DNA from: Paludibaculum sp. | GTDB lineage: Bacteria > Acidobacteriota > Terriglobia > Bryobacterales > Bryobacteraceae | Direction: 5' to 3' | Length of the DNA stretch: 41,008 nt | NCBI GenBank assembly: GCA_029973955.1 | Contig: JARKQJ010000220.1 | Location: forward strand, 1-41,008 | Shown: positions 8,393 through 17,762 of the stretch, piece by piece | Layout: each line of letters starts with the position of its first letter | How positions within the stretch are numbered: the stretch's first letter is position 1 | The notes under the pieces: generated by a model | Database searches by the model: none | Told to the model about the DNA's origin: nothing | Seen by the model: only the letters and a program-made list of their open reading frames with translations | Translations under genes and position numbers: made by a program

Positions 8393-8760
8393 ATAAGTGC
8401 CCCGCCAGCCTAAAAGCCGCCGTCGCGGCGGACGCGGAAAGTCATAGCCGAGTCTAGCCAAATCACGGCAATCATAGAAGTAAAGTAGGGTAAGCAGCCG
8501 CCCTTTACACGCCCGTTGCCTCTGCATCCTCTGGATACAGGGTGGCTTCGCCCCTCTGGCTCAAGCCTCCTGTCGCGAGCGGATTCGGCGGCCCTCCCCA
8601 TCCAATTGGCGCATCGGACCCGCTCGACCGAGAGACTTTGCGATGGGATTCTCCTTTACGTAGACTTACTCGGGGATTACTTCCCGCCATGCTGTTTCGA
8701 CCCTATGCTCGATTCAGGCGGGGCTCTCGCAAGCGAGCCTTGCCGATTGACACCAAACTC
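8393..8760. promoter_or_regulatory. Divergent intergenic control region
   Basis: This 368-nt stretch separates the two divergent secreted-hydrolase genes. A compact inverted repeat, CCGCCG-TCG-CGGCGG (8417-8431), lies 25 nt before the minus-strand start and is followed on that strand by CTTTTA, so it resembles a weak attenuator or leader hairpin. On the plus strand TTGCGA (8638-8643), a 17-nt spacer and TAGACT (8661-8666) make a partial sigma-70-like promoter about 95 nt before the 8761 start. A frame in phase with the downstream plus-strand gene is open from 8542 but lacks a credible protein sequence. Confidence 0.4.
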
Positions 8761-11730
8761 ATGCGCCTCCCCATCTTCACCCTCAGCACTGCTCTCCTCG
8801 GTTCGTTCATACTTCCTGCCCAACCCCGGCCAGTTGATCGCGTGCTTTTCGACTTTGAGTCGGGCACGTATCAGGGCTGGACCTATGAAGGAGATTCCGC
8901 CAAACCTACCTTTGGCGCGGCCCCCTTCCACGCCTCTGTCGAAGTGAAGAAGTTTCGCGAGGACCGCGATTTTACAGGCTGGCATGGAGACTGGATGGTC
9001 ATCATTGGCGATACGCGCCATGGTGGCGCAGCGCCCGGCCGCCTCATCAGCGATGAGTTCGTGATCGACCGGCCTTTTCTCCTCTTTCAGTTCGGCGCTG
9101 AGGCGCACCCGGCTGTCCGCGTCGGTCTGGAAGTCCAGGGCAAAGAAGTCCGCAAGGCATACGGCAATAATTCCTATGACATGCGCACCAGAGGCTGGGA
9201 CGTCTCCACCCTGCAGGGCCGGAAAGCCCGCCTCGTCATTCACGCCGAGTCTTCTGACGACATGCTCCTCCGCGCGGATTACTTCCGCCTCTCCTCCACC
9301 CCCCCTCCCCCGCTTGATGCCTTTTCCCCCAGCGAGCAGGAATCGGACTTCCTGCGCACCGGCGAACTCCAATTCCTCGTCGCCGCGCCCAAAGGTGCTT
9401 TCTTCGAATACTCTACGGTGGTGCGCGACGGCGCCGGTAAATGGCACCTCTTCGCCCAGTTAGTGCAGCACCAGGACCGCTACAAACCCGGCAACCACAA
9501 GCAGATTGTCCACGCCACGGCCCCGGCCCTCACCGGCCCTTGGACCTACCATGGCCCCGTCCTCACCGCCGATTCCGCCGCGGGAGAGGACTTCCTCTGG
9601 CACCCCTACGCCTTCTTTCATCAGGGCCGCATCTACCTCTTCTACGTTGGATCCGGCAAACCGTGGCAGGGTTGGGATAAGAACAACCGCTGGCGCGAAG
9701 GTTACTTTGGACCGGGTTCCACCCAGGGCCCCTTCGGCATCCACGCCGCCTCCTCTACCGACGGCGTCACCTGGGAGCGCCTCGGCAACGGCCCCCTCTT
9801 CACCGATAACCCCTTCGCCTTCACCCCGTTCGTCATGCGCCAGGGCGAGCAGTGGGTGATGTACTACGGCGGCGCTGAACCCGCCGACATTCTTGGAAAA
9901 CACGCCGTGGTCGCCCGCACCAGCAAGGATCTTGTCCATTGGGAGAACCGCCAGGTGGTCATGGCCGATCTCACCAATACCACCCCCTGGCCCGAACACT
10001 CCTTCTTCCACGACCCCTTCGTCTTCCGTTACGGCTCCAGTTACTTCCTGCTTGCCGGCCCCATCAACAACTCAAATCAGTCCCGTTTCCATTACCGCCG
10101 CATCTATCGGAGTTCCGATCCGCTGCGTTTCAGCATGGCAGCCGACCTCAAGGGCGTCTTTGCCGAAGGCGGCCCCAAACTGGTGGATGCCGGCAACGGC
10201 ACCTCCTGGCTCCTTCACTCCAGTCGCTACTCCGGCGGACTCTGGGCTGGCCCCGTCCGCTTCCGGCAAGAGCTCAAGCCCGAATACACGAAACGACGCC
10301 TGACCCGCAAACAATTGGAAGATAAGGTCCGCGGTGGCTGGGCCGGACAGATGGCCGGCGTCTCCTACGGCGCCCCCACCGAGTTCAAAGCCAATGGCAG
10401 GATCAACTCTTCTGAACTGACATGGAGCCCGGATCGCATCTCCAATGCCTTGGGACAGGACGACCTCTACGTCGACATGACCTTCTCCCAAGTCATTGAC
10501 CGCTACGGCATCGATGCCCCCGTCGAGCGCTTCGCAGAGGCCTTCCGCGACTCTCAATACACCCTCTGGCACGCCAACGCCGCAGCCCGGCGCAACCTGG
10601 CCCGCGGCATCCCTCCCTCCTTGTCCGGGCACCCCCGGTACAACATGCACGCCAATGACATCGACTTCCAGATCGAGGCGGACTTCATCGGCCTACTCGC
10701 GCCTGGCATGCCCCGCCAGGTTCTGCAGTACTGCCGGCGGATCGGCCCCATCATGAACTACGGCGACGGCATCTACGGCGGCCTCTTCATCGCTTCGATG
10801 TATTCCGCCGCTTATTTCGAATCCGATCCGCGCCGCGTGGTCGAAGCCGGCTTGGCCGCATTACCCCCCGGCAGCCAGTACGCAGCCGTGATCCGTGATG
10901 TCCTGGCCTGGCACAAACAGAATCCGGAGGACTGGAAGAAGGCCTGGCAACTCATTGAAGAAAAATGGGATAAAGACGATCCCTGCCCAAAGGGAGCCCT
11001 TGACCCCTACAACATCGACGCCAAAATCAACGGCGCTTACGTCGCGCTCGGCCTCCTCTACGGCAACCGCGACTTCACTCGAACCGTCGAAATCGCCACC
11101 CGCGCCGGCCAGGACTCCGACTGCAACCCCGCCACCGCCGGCGGCATCCTCGGCGTCATGCTCGGTTTTCAGGCCATCCCACCCGAATGGACCTCCGGGC
11201 TACCGGCCATCCGCGATAAGAAGTTCAGCTACACCGATTACTCTTTTGAAGATATTGTCCGTTCCACCATCGACAATGCCCTCCGTCTCGTCTCGGCAAA
11301 CGGCGGATTGGTCCTCAATACCGGCGATATCGAGATTCCGCTCCAATTGCCTGTGCCTCCGCCCCTTGAACAATGGAACCCGGGCACGCCTACCGCACGA
11401 ATCCAGCCGGACGACCCGCGTTGGACCTGGTCCGGCGGCTGGAGAAGAGCAGAGGAGCCTGGGCAAACCACCGTTGAGAAAGGCTCGGAGGCAACCCTGC
11501 ACTTTGAAGGGAAAGCGATTCTTCTTCGCGGACGGATGTATGAAGACGGCGGCCAGGCCGAAGTCTTCCTGGACGGGCGGAAGATGCCCAACGCCGACGC
11601 GAAGGTCGGCCCCCGTACCCGCGACGACGATCTGTGGCACGCCCTCAATCTGCCTCCCGGCAAGCACGTGCTCAAGGTCCGCACACTGGGTGGCCGCATC
11701 ACCATCGCTTCGGCGGTCGAGTATCGCTGA
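8761..11730 (+). CDS. Secreted GH32C-like/propeller/ADP-ribosylglycohydrolase fusion
   Basis: Start at 8761 yields MRLPIFTLSTALLGSFILPAQ, a signal peptide; the frame extends upstream to 8542 without plausible protein. The 989-residue product has four parts. Residues ~25-175 resemble the beta-sandwich of GH32 levanases (DFESGTYQGWTYEG, then WDVSTLQGRKARLVI). Residues ~185-505 form a five-bladed propeller like GH32/GH43/GH117 (WHPYAFFHQGRIYLFYVG, FFHDPFVFRYGSSYFLLAGP). Residues ~513-840 are an ADP-ribosylglycohydrolase fold (LEDKVRGGWAGQMAGVSYG, and metal-binding-type GQDSDCNPATAGGILG at ~782). Residues ~885-989 are a beta-rich ligand-binding-like module (LRGRMYEDGGQAEVFLDG). Because it is exported, the ARH-type domain is unlikely to act on cytosolic ADP-ribosylated proteins; a glycoside or glycosyl-linked substrate is more likely (inference). 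The architecture is unusual. It precedes receptor 1. Confidence 0.8.
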   Translation: MRLPIFTLSTALLGSFILPAQPRPVDRVLFDFESGTYQGWTYEGDSAKPTFGAAPFHASVEVKKFREDRDFTGWHGDWMVIIGDTRHGGAAPGRLISDEFVIDRPFLLFQFGAEAHPAVRVGLEVQGKEVRKAYGNNSYDMRTRGWDVSTLQGRKARLVIHAESSDDMLLRADYFRLSSTPPPPLDAFSPSEQESDFLRTGELQFLVAAPKGAFFEYSTVVRDGAGKWHLFAQLVQHQDRYKPGNHKQIVHATAPALTGPWTYHGPVLTADSAAGEDFLWHPYAFFHQGRIYLFYVGSGKPWQGWDKNNRWREGYFGPGSTQGPFGIHAASSTDGVTWERLGNGPLFTDNPFAFTPFVMRQGEQWVMYYGGAEPADILGKHAVVARTSKDLVHWENRQVVMADLTNTTPWPEHSFFHDPFVFRYGSSYFLLAGPINNSNQSRFHYRRIYRSSDPLRFSMAADLKGVFAEGGPKLVDAGNGTSWLLHSSRYSGGLWAGPVRFRQELKPEYTKRRLTRKQLEDKVRGGWAGQMAGVSYGAPTEFKANGRINSSELTWSPDRISNALGQDDLYVDMTFSQVIDRYGIDAPVERFAEAFRDSQYTLWHANAAARRNLARGIPPSLSGHPRYNMHANDIDFQIEADFIGLLAPGMPRQVLQYCRRIGPIMNYGDGIYGGLFIASMYSAAYFESDPRRVVEAGLAALPPGSQYAAVIRDVLAWHKQNPEDWKKAWQLIEEKWDKDDPCPKGALDPYNIDAKINGAYVALGLLYGNRDFTRTVEIATRAGQDSDCNPATAGGILGVMLGFQAIPPEWTSGLPAIRDKKFSYTDYSFEDIVRSTIDNALRLVSANGGLVLNTGDIEIPLQLPVPPPLEQWNPGTPTARIQPDDPRWTWSGGWRRAEEPGQTTVEKGSEATLHFEGKAILLRGRMYEDGGQAEVFLDGRKMPNADAKVGPRTRDDDLWHALNLPPGKHVLKVRTLGGRITIASAVEYR

Positions 11731-11800
11731 GATGCACGGCCGCCCCGTCTCCTATCCCTGCGAACGTAAATCCAGTAGTTAACGTCACCCTTTACTCCTA

Positions 11801-11856
11801 TTTTCTTTACCCTCGCTATCTTCTTCGGATAGCTTCGAGATGACCTGTTTGGGAGG
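11801..11856 (+). promoter_or_regulatory. Shared upstream element and ribosome-binding site of receptor 1
   Basis: TTTTCTTT (11801-11808) and AGCTTCGA (11831-11838) recur in the same order and almost the same spacing upstream of receptor 2. A short hairpin GCTATC/GATAGC (11815-11820, 11828-11833) overlaps the second block only in this copy. GGGAGG (11851-11856) is the ribosome-binding site, 10 nt before ATG at 11867, and it decides that start over the ATG at 11840. Confidence 0.4.
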
Positions 11857-11866
11857 CACTCCAGGA

Positions 11867-14800
11867 ATGTTTAGAACAATTCAGAAAGTCGCTCTGAGCT
11901 TCGCCCTCACGCTGGCCCTTCTGCCGGCTCAGGACAACCGCGGAGTCATCCAGGGAACCTTGCGCGACCCCAGCGGCGCAGTTGTTCCCGGTGCTGAGGT
12001 CAAGGTCACGAACCTTGGCACAAACGTCACGAACTCCACCAGATCCAACGAACAGGGCTACTACGAAGTTCCGTTCCTCATACCGGGCAGCTACAAAGTC
12101 GCCGTCACGGCGGGCGGCTTCAAATCCGTCGTCCGCGATGGCATTACGGTCGCCATGAAGACACAAGCCGTTGTCGATATCCCGCTTGAGGTGGGCGGCA
12201 CCACGGAATCTGTCACCGTTACCGGCCAGCCGCCTCTTCTGGAGACCGCCACGGCCTCTGCCGGCCTGGTCATGGACAGTCGCCGCATCTACGAACTGCC
12301 GATCGTCAGCAATAACGTCTTTATGGCGCCCACATTGGCTCCCGGCGTCACAAACGACCAGGGCACCTATGGCGCCTCCCTCACCGCCCGCAACAGCTAC
12401 GGCCCCCGCGTCGGCGGCGGCGGCTTCTCCACCAGCGAATACTCCATCGACGGCTCCTCCACCACGCTCGCCGGCAATCGCCCCTCGTTTGTCCCGCCCA
12501 TCTATGCCGTTCAGGAGTTCAAGATCGAGACCACCCCATTCGACGCCTCCCAGGGCGGCGGTGTCGGCGGTTTCTTCAGCGCCGAAACCAAGTCGGGCAC
12601 CAATGAATACCACGGCAATCTCTACTGGAACCACCGCCAGAACCGTCTCAACGCCGCCGCCTGGGCTACCAACCGTCAGTTCTACGCTGACGTCGCCGCG
12701 GGCCGCAAGAAACCAACCGACGCCAAAGTCCTCCCCGGCCGCTCCAACGACTACGGATTCACCCTCGGCGGGCCCCTCCAACTCCCCACCTTGAAGGATG
12801 GCAAACCCAGCCTATGGAGCGGCCGCAACAAGCTTTTCTTCTTCTTCAACTACCACGGCAACAAGTCCGGCGGCCCCGGCGCCAAATACTACCGGATGCC
12901 GACCGACCTGGAAAAACAGGGCAACTTCACCGAACTCCTCGCCCGCGGTGGTTCGCAATTCCAACTCTATGACCCCGCCAGCGCCCGCCTGGAAAGTGGC
13001 AAGGTCGTCCGCGACCCCATCGCCGGCAACATCATTCCGCAGCCCCGCATCAGTCCCATCTCCAAAAACTACTTCAAGTTCTGGCCGTCGCCCAATAATA
13101 TGGCCGGAGCCAACTTCGATCTCACCAACAACCACTATTCGTTCAACGAGCCCAGGTCGAACGGCATCGATAGCCTGCTCAACCGCTTCGACTACAACAT
13201 CAACGACAAGCACAAGTCCTTCGTCCGCTGGTATTCCAACCGCTACGACGACCTCAGCGGCGACTTCACCGGCGTCGGCGACTACGTCTTCACCAGCTAT
13301 TACTCCAACAACGGCATTCTCGTGGATCACGTCTGGGCCCACAATTCCACCACCGTCTTCGACTTCAAGCTCGGCTGGGCAGACAACGACAGCGGCGGAT
13401 ACTCCCCCGGCTTCGGTACCGACCCGACCACCCTGGGTTGGCAGTCCTACCTGCGTGATCGCGCCGGTGACCAGATGCACGCCATCCCTCTCATCCTGAG
13501 CAACACCCAGATGCTCGAGTTCGGCACCCACACCCGCGAAAAGTACGAAAGCTACAACGCGGCTGCCACCGGTACGAAAATCGCAGGCCGGCATACCCTG
13601 CGCTTCGGTTTCGAGTACCGGCGCTACCTCTATCACGATCAGAAGCCTGCCTCTGCCGCCGGCTCCTTCAACTACGGCAATAACTGGGTGAAGAAAGACT
13701 CCTCTGCCTCCGCTCCGGGTTCCGGCCTGGACTTCGCCTCCTTCCTCTTCGGCCTGCCCAACGGCGGCACCATCAACAAGAACGCCTTCTTCACCACAGA
13801 AGACCACCTCTGGTCCGGTTACTTCCAGGACGATTGGCGCGTCACCTCCCGCCTCACCCTCAACCTCGGCATCCGCTATGAGTTGCCCACTCCAATGACC
13901 GAATGGCACAACCGGGTCGTTCGTGAATACGACTACACCGCCATTCTGCCCATCACTGCCAGCGCCACTGCCGCCTATGCCAGGAACCCCATCCCCGAAG
14001 TTGCCCCGAGCCAGTTCAACGCCAAGGGCGGCGCTCAGTTCGTCGGCATCAACGGCGTACCTCGCACCATCTGGAACTACGACAAGAACAACGTCGTTCC
14101 CCGCATCGGTGCCGCCTACAAACTCACTGACAAGCTGGTCCTGCGCGGCGGCTACGCCGTCTACACCGAACCCAACAACGGGTCACAGGCGCTTCGCGCC
14201 GGCTCCACCTACGGTTACTCCCAAAGCACGCCGTATGTCGCGACCAATGACAACGGCCTCACCTTCGCGGCCACCATGGCGGATCCCTTCCCTGCTACGC
14301 TGCCCGGAGGAGCCCGCTTCCTCGAACCGATGGGGAACGCCCTCGGCTCCATGCAAAACGCCGGGTCCAGCTACTACTACTACTACCCCGACCGCAAGAA
14401 CAACTACTCCCACCGCTTCCGCGCCGGAGTTCAGTATGAGATCGCCAAGAACATCATGGCGGAGGTGGCTTACGTCGGCAGTCGCATGCGGGACCTGAAC
14501 CTTGACCAGAACGGTAATCCGATGCCCGAAAAGTATTGGAGCCACTCCCCCGTCCGCGACGATTCGGTCCAGACCTACATGGCCCAGCAGGTCGCCAACC
14601 CCTTCGTGGGCCTCCTGCCGGGCACCGGGATCAACGGCGCCACTGTCGCACGCTCCCAACTCGTCAAACCCGTCCCTGTCCTGACCGGAATCACAATCGC
14701 TCAGGTTCCCGTCGGCACCAGCAAATATGACTCCGTCGAAGCCCAGGTGCAGCAGCGCTTCGCCCACGGTCTCACCATGCAACTCTCCTACACCGGCGCC

Positions 14801-15415
14801 AAACAGTTCAGTGACCGCTACTACTACGAGTTTCAAACCACCCCATCCCGCTACCTGGACAACTTCTTCCAGCGCGTCGCCGTCAACGGCCTCTGGGATG
14901 TCCCCTTCGGCCATGGCCGCCACTACGGCTCCTCCGCCAACCCCATCGTCGACGCTCTCATCGGCGGCTGGACCTTCGGCGGCGTCTATCAATACCAGAT
15001 CCGCGGCCCCCTCACCTTCACCTCCAACTACCTTTTCAACGGAGACTTCTCCAAGATCTACATCCCCCACGACGAAACCACCCCGGAACGGAAGTTCAAC
15101 ATCGATGCCGGCTTCAATCGCGTCTCCGCGCAGCAAATGGCCAGCTACCAGTTCCGCGTCAACCCCATCGTCCCCGACCCGCGCATGCGCCAGATGGACC
15201 CCATCAACCAGATGGACTTCAGCCTGGTGAAAAACTTCCGCATCACGGAACGTTACTACTTCCGCGCCAAGATCGACTGCTTCAACATCACCAACCACCC
15301 GATGTTCAACGCGCCAGACACCAGCCCCACCTCAGGCACTTTCGGCCAGGTAGCCGGCTATGGGACCTACGCTCCCATGCGCAACTACCTCTTCACCGCT
15401 CAGTTCTTCTTCTAG
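11867..15415 (+). CDS. Oar-like TonB-dependent receptor 1
   Basis: A 1182-residue outer-membrane protein. A signal peptide (MFRTIQKVALSFALTLALLPAQ) is followed by a carboxypeptidase-regulatory-like domain at ~22-110 (GVIQGTLRDPSGAVVPGAEV, SNEQGYYEVPFLIPGSY). A plug-type region follows, with VQEFKIETTPFDASQGGGVG and the typical KSGTNEYHGNLYWNHR, and then a long beta-barrel with many YFQDDWRVTSRLTLNLGIRYE-type strands. The last residue is Phe (AQFFF), the usual barrel-assembly signal. Proteins of this type in Acidobacteria accompany secreted hydrolases and are thought to bind and import oligomers using TonB energy; no SusD-like partner lies nearby. It sits between the propeller/ARH fusion and GH127. 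The YYYYY run in the barrel is a local oddity. The substrate is unknown. Confidence 0.9.
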   Translation: MFRTIQKVALSFALTLALLPAQDNRGVIQGTLRDPSGAVVPGAEVKVTNLGTNVTNSTRSNEQGYYEVPFLIPGSYKVAVTAGGFKSVVRDGITVAMKTQAVVDIPLEVGGTTESVTVTGQPPLLETATASAGLVMDSRRIYELPIVSNNVFMAPTLAPGVTNDQGTYGASLTARNSYGPRVGGGGFSTSEYSIDGSSTTLAGNRPSFVPPIYAVQEFKIETTPFDASQGGGVGGFFSAETKSGTNEYHGNLYWNHRQNRLNAAAWATNRQFYADVAAGRKKPTDAKVLPGRSNDYGFTLGGPLQLPTLKDGKPSLWSGRNKLFFFFNYHGNKSGGPGAKYYRMPTDLEKQGNFTELLARGGSQFQLYDPASARLESGKVVRDPIAGNIIPQPRISPISKNYFKFWPSPNNMAGANFDLTNNHYSFNEPRSNGIDSLLNRFDYNINDKHKSFVRWYSNRYDDLSGDFTGVGDYVFTSYYSNNGILVDHVWAHNSTTVFDFKLGWADNDSGGYSPGFGTDPTTLGWQSYLRDRAGDQMHAIPLILSNTQMLEFGTHTREKYESYNAAATGTKIAGRHTLRFGFEYRRYLYHDQKPASAAGSFNYGNNWVKKDSSASAPGSGLDFASFLFGLPNGGTINKNAFFTTEDHLWSGYFQDDWRVTSRLTLNLGIRYELPTPMTEWHNRVVREYDYTAILPITASATAAYARNPIPEVAPSQFNAKGGAQFVGINGVPRTIWNYDKNNVVPRIGAAYKLTDKLVLRGGYAVYTEPNNGSQALRAGSTYGYSQSTPYVATNDNGLTFAATMADPFPATLPGGARFLEPMGNALGSMQNAGSSYYYYYPDRKNNYSHRFRAGVQYEIAKNIMAEVAYVGSRMRDLNLDQNGNPMPEKYWSHSPVRDDSVQTYMAQQVANPFVGLLPGTGINGATVARSQLVKPVPVLTGITIAQVPVGTSKYDSVEAQVQQRFAHGLTMQLSYTGAKQFSDRYYYEFQTTPSRYLDNFFQRVAVNGLWDVPFGHGRHYGSSANPIVDALIGGWTFGGVYQYQIRGPLTFTSNYLFNGDFSKIYIPHDETTPERKFNIDAGFNRVSAQQMASYQFRVNPIVPDPRMRQMDPINQMDFSLVKNFRITERYYFRAKIDCFNITNHPMFNAPDTSPTSGTFGQVAGYGTYAPMRNYLFTAQFFF

Positions 15416-15431
15416 TTCCTTTGCCCGACAG

Positions 15432-15466
15432 GGGAGCCGCAGGCCTCTCAGAGGCCTGCGGCTCCC
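15432..15466 (+). terminator. Perfect 17-bp hairpin after receptor 1
   Basis: GGGAGCCGCAGGCCTCT (15432-15448) pairs perfectly with 15450-15466. It begins 16 nt after the receptor 1 stop. Only a short, mixed TTCTCAATT follows, so it is not a classical U-tract terminator. It may be a weak terminator or a 3'-end stabiliser that separates strong receptor expression from the GH127 gene 28 nt further on. Confidence 0.65.
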
Positions 15467-15494
15467 TTCTCAATTCATTGGATCTCCTTCCACA

Positions 15495-17744
15495 ATGAAC
15501 CGAACTTGCACCCTTTCCACCCTCATTCTCGCTTCCGGTCTAACATTTGCCTCGCCCGTCCAAGACCGCTTCTCCCCGTCCCCCGTCCAGGGCCAGAAAA
15601 TCGGTGGCGTCCTTGGTGCGCGCATCCTCGCCGGCCAGAATAAACGCCTCCTTGAGTTGGACCCGGAAGCGCTCGTGGGCAAGTTCCGCCAGCGCGATCC
15701 CAAGTCCCGCTTCGCTGGTGAGCACCTCGGGAAGTTCTTCGACGCCGCCTCCCAAACCTGGCTGCTTACTTCCGATCCCGCCCTGAAACAGAAACTCGAC
15801 ACTCTCGTCTCCGAGCTCCTCGCCACGCAGGATCCGGACGGCTACCTCGGCACCTATCCGGCGCCCGCGCGCTGGAAGAGTTGGGACGTCTGGGTCCACA
15901 AGTACGACCTGCTCGGGCTGCTCAGCTACTACTCCGCCACCGGCTCTGCTCCCGCCCTCGACGCCTCCTCCCGCGCAGCCTCACTTCTTGCCCGCACCTT
16001 CGGCGAAGGCGGCCTCGACATCAACACCGCCGGTGAGCACGTCGGCATGGCCGCCACCAGCGTCCTTGAGCCCATCTGCCTCCTTTATCGCCAGACCGGT
16101 GATCCCCGCCTCCTCCAGTTCGCGCAATCTATCGTCGCCGCGTGGGAGCGGCCCACCGGAGCCCGCATCGTCAGTTCCATCGCATCCACCGGCAGCACAT
16201 TCAGAACGGCCAACGCCAAGGCCTATGAAATGGTTTCCAATCTCGTCGGCCTCATCGAGCTTCACCGCATCACCGGAGACCGCCAGTACCTCGACACCGC
16301 CCTCCGCGCCTGGACCGATATCCGCGAAAACCGCCTCTACGTTTCCGGCACCATCAGCACCGGCGAACACTTCCTCGACGACCGTGTCCTCCCCGCCGGC
16401 GGCCCGGATCATATGGGCGAAGGTTGCGCCACTGTCACGTGGATGCAGATGAACTGGCAGCTCCTCCGCACCACCGGCGAGGCCCGCTTCGGCGACGAAA
16501 TCGAGCGCACCCTCTACAACCATCTCCTCGGTGCGGAGAACCCGGAAACCGGCGGCGTCTGCTACTACATGCCCCTCGATGGCCGCAAGGGCTACGGCAA
16601 GGGTATCTCCTGCTGCGGCTCCAGCATACCCCGCGGCATTGCCATGATCCCGCGCCTCACCTGGGGTTCCTACGACGAAGGCGCCGCAATCATTCTCTAC
16701 ACCGCCGGTGAAGCCTCCATCCCCCTCCGCTCCGGCAACCGCCTTCGCATCGTCTCATCCACCGCTTATCCCGAAGACGGCCACATCACCCTCACCCTCT
16801 CTCCGGACAAGCCGCAGTCCTTCCCCCTCTTCCTCCGCGTCCCGGCCTGGACGCACCAGTACCAGGCCCGCGTCGCCGGCAGCACCTACCCCGGCCAGCC
16901 CGGGCAGTTCCTCCGCATCGAGAGAACCTGGAAACCGGGAGACCAGGTCGTGATTGACCTCGACCTCACTGTCCAGGTCCTTCGAGGCGGCCCCACTTAC
17001 CCCCACGCCCGCGCCGTCCAGCGCGGCCCTCAACTCCTCGCGCTCGATCGTTCCATCAACCCCAGCCTCACTTACCTGACCCTCGCCAGCCTCAACTCCC
17101 TCGACAGGATCCAACTCCGCCAGACCGCCCCGTCCCGCTATCAGGCCGACGGCTTCAGCATCACCTCTCGCAACGGCCAGGCCAGACTCGCGCCCGCTGC
17201 TCTCCACTTCATGCCCTACATGGATGCCTCCGACATGCGCGTATGGCTCAACGACGCCTCCGCCCTGCCCTCCGGCGCCATCTCCGCCACCGCCTTCGGC
17301 CGGGAGTCCGCCTCCCGGCCTGGAGACGGCGACGGCGCCATCTCGGACGAACTCCCCTCCACCTTCCGTCGCACCTTCGATTGGACCTCCCCGCCGGAAG
17401 ACTGGTTCGCCGTGGAAACACCTTCTCCCGTCACCATCCGCCGCATTGTCTTCCGCCACGGCTTCTCCAACCACCGCGGCGGTTGGTTCGATACCACTTC
17501 CGGCAAACCCGTCATCGAAGTGAAGGACGCCTCCGGCCAATGGAATCTCGCCGGCACGCTCGATTCCTACCCCGTTACCGACCCGAGAAAGGACCCCGGC
17601 CTCCATTCCGGCCAACCCTTCGAACTCCGCTTGCCCGCTCCGCTCACCGTCATCGGCCTCCGCATCCGCGGCAAAGGCTCCAGCGGACCCAAGCCGGGAC
17701 AGCTCAACTCCAGTTGCGCCGACCTCGCCGGCTATGACAACTGA
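15495..17744 (+). CDS. Secreted GH127-family (DUF1680) beta-L-arabinofuranosidase-like enzyme
   Basis: Start at 15495 gives MNRTCTLSTLILASGLTFASPVQ, a signal peptide; the upstream open frame rereads the end of receptor 1. The 749-residue protein has the (alpha/alpha)6-barrel sequence style of GH127 (DPDGYLGTYP, WDVWVHKYDLLGLL, ELHRITGDRQYLDTA). All four residues corresponding to the zinc site of characterised GH127 enzymes are visible: E309 and C311 in GEGCAT, and C373-C374 in ISCCGSS. One of these cysteines is the nucleophile in the family. The following beta-sandwich (~440-560) is typical, and the C-terminal ~140 residues look like an additional F5/8-type discoidin module (TIRRIVFRHGFSNHRGGWFD). 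The likely activity is release of beta-L-arabinofuranose, although GH127 relatives vary. The next gene follows after 18 nt. Confidence 0.85.
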   Translation: MNRTCTLSTLILASGLTFASPVQDRFSPSPVQGQKIGGVLGARILAGQNKRLLELDPEALVGKFRQRDPKSRFAGEHLGKFFDAASQTWLLTSDPALKQKLDTLVSELLATQDPDGYLGTYPAPARWKSWDVWVHKYDLLGLLSYYSATGSAPALDASSRAASLLARTFGEGGLDINTAGEHVGMAATSVLEPICLLYRQTGDPRLLQFAQSIVAAWERPTGARIVSSIASTGSTFRTANAKAYEMVSNLVGLIELHRITGDRQYLDTALRAWTDIRENRLYVSGTISTGEHFLDDRVLPAGGPDHMGEGCATVTWMQMNWQLLRTTGEARFGDEIERTLYNHLLGAENPETGGVCYYMPLDGRKGYGKGISCCGSSIPRGIAMIPRLTWGSYDEGAAIILYTAGEASIPLRSGNRLRIVSSTAYPEDGHITLTLSPDKPQSFPLFLRVPAWTHQYQARVAGSTYPGQPGQFLRIERTWKPGDQVVIDLDLTVQVLRGGPTYPHARAVQRGPQLLALDRSINPSLTYLTLASLNSLDRIQLRQTAPSRYQADGFSITSRNGQARLAPAALHFMPYMDASDMRVWLNDASALPSGAISATAFGRESASRPGDGDGAISDELPSTFRRTFDWTSPPEDWFAVETPSPVTIRRIVFRHGFSNHRGGWFDTTSGKPVIEVKDASGQWNLAGTLDSYPVTDPRKDPGLHSGQPFELRLPAPLTVIGLRIRGKGSSGPKPGQLNSSCADLAGYDN

Positions 17745-17762
17745 CTGCAAACAAAGGCGCTC

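Noticed and set aside
8542..8760. N-terminal extension of the propeller/ARH fusion
   Set aside because: The frame is open but has no protein-like sequence, and a perfect signal peptide begins at 8761.
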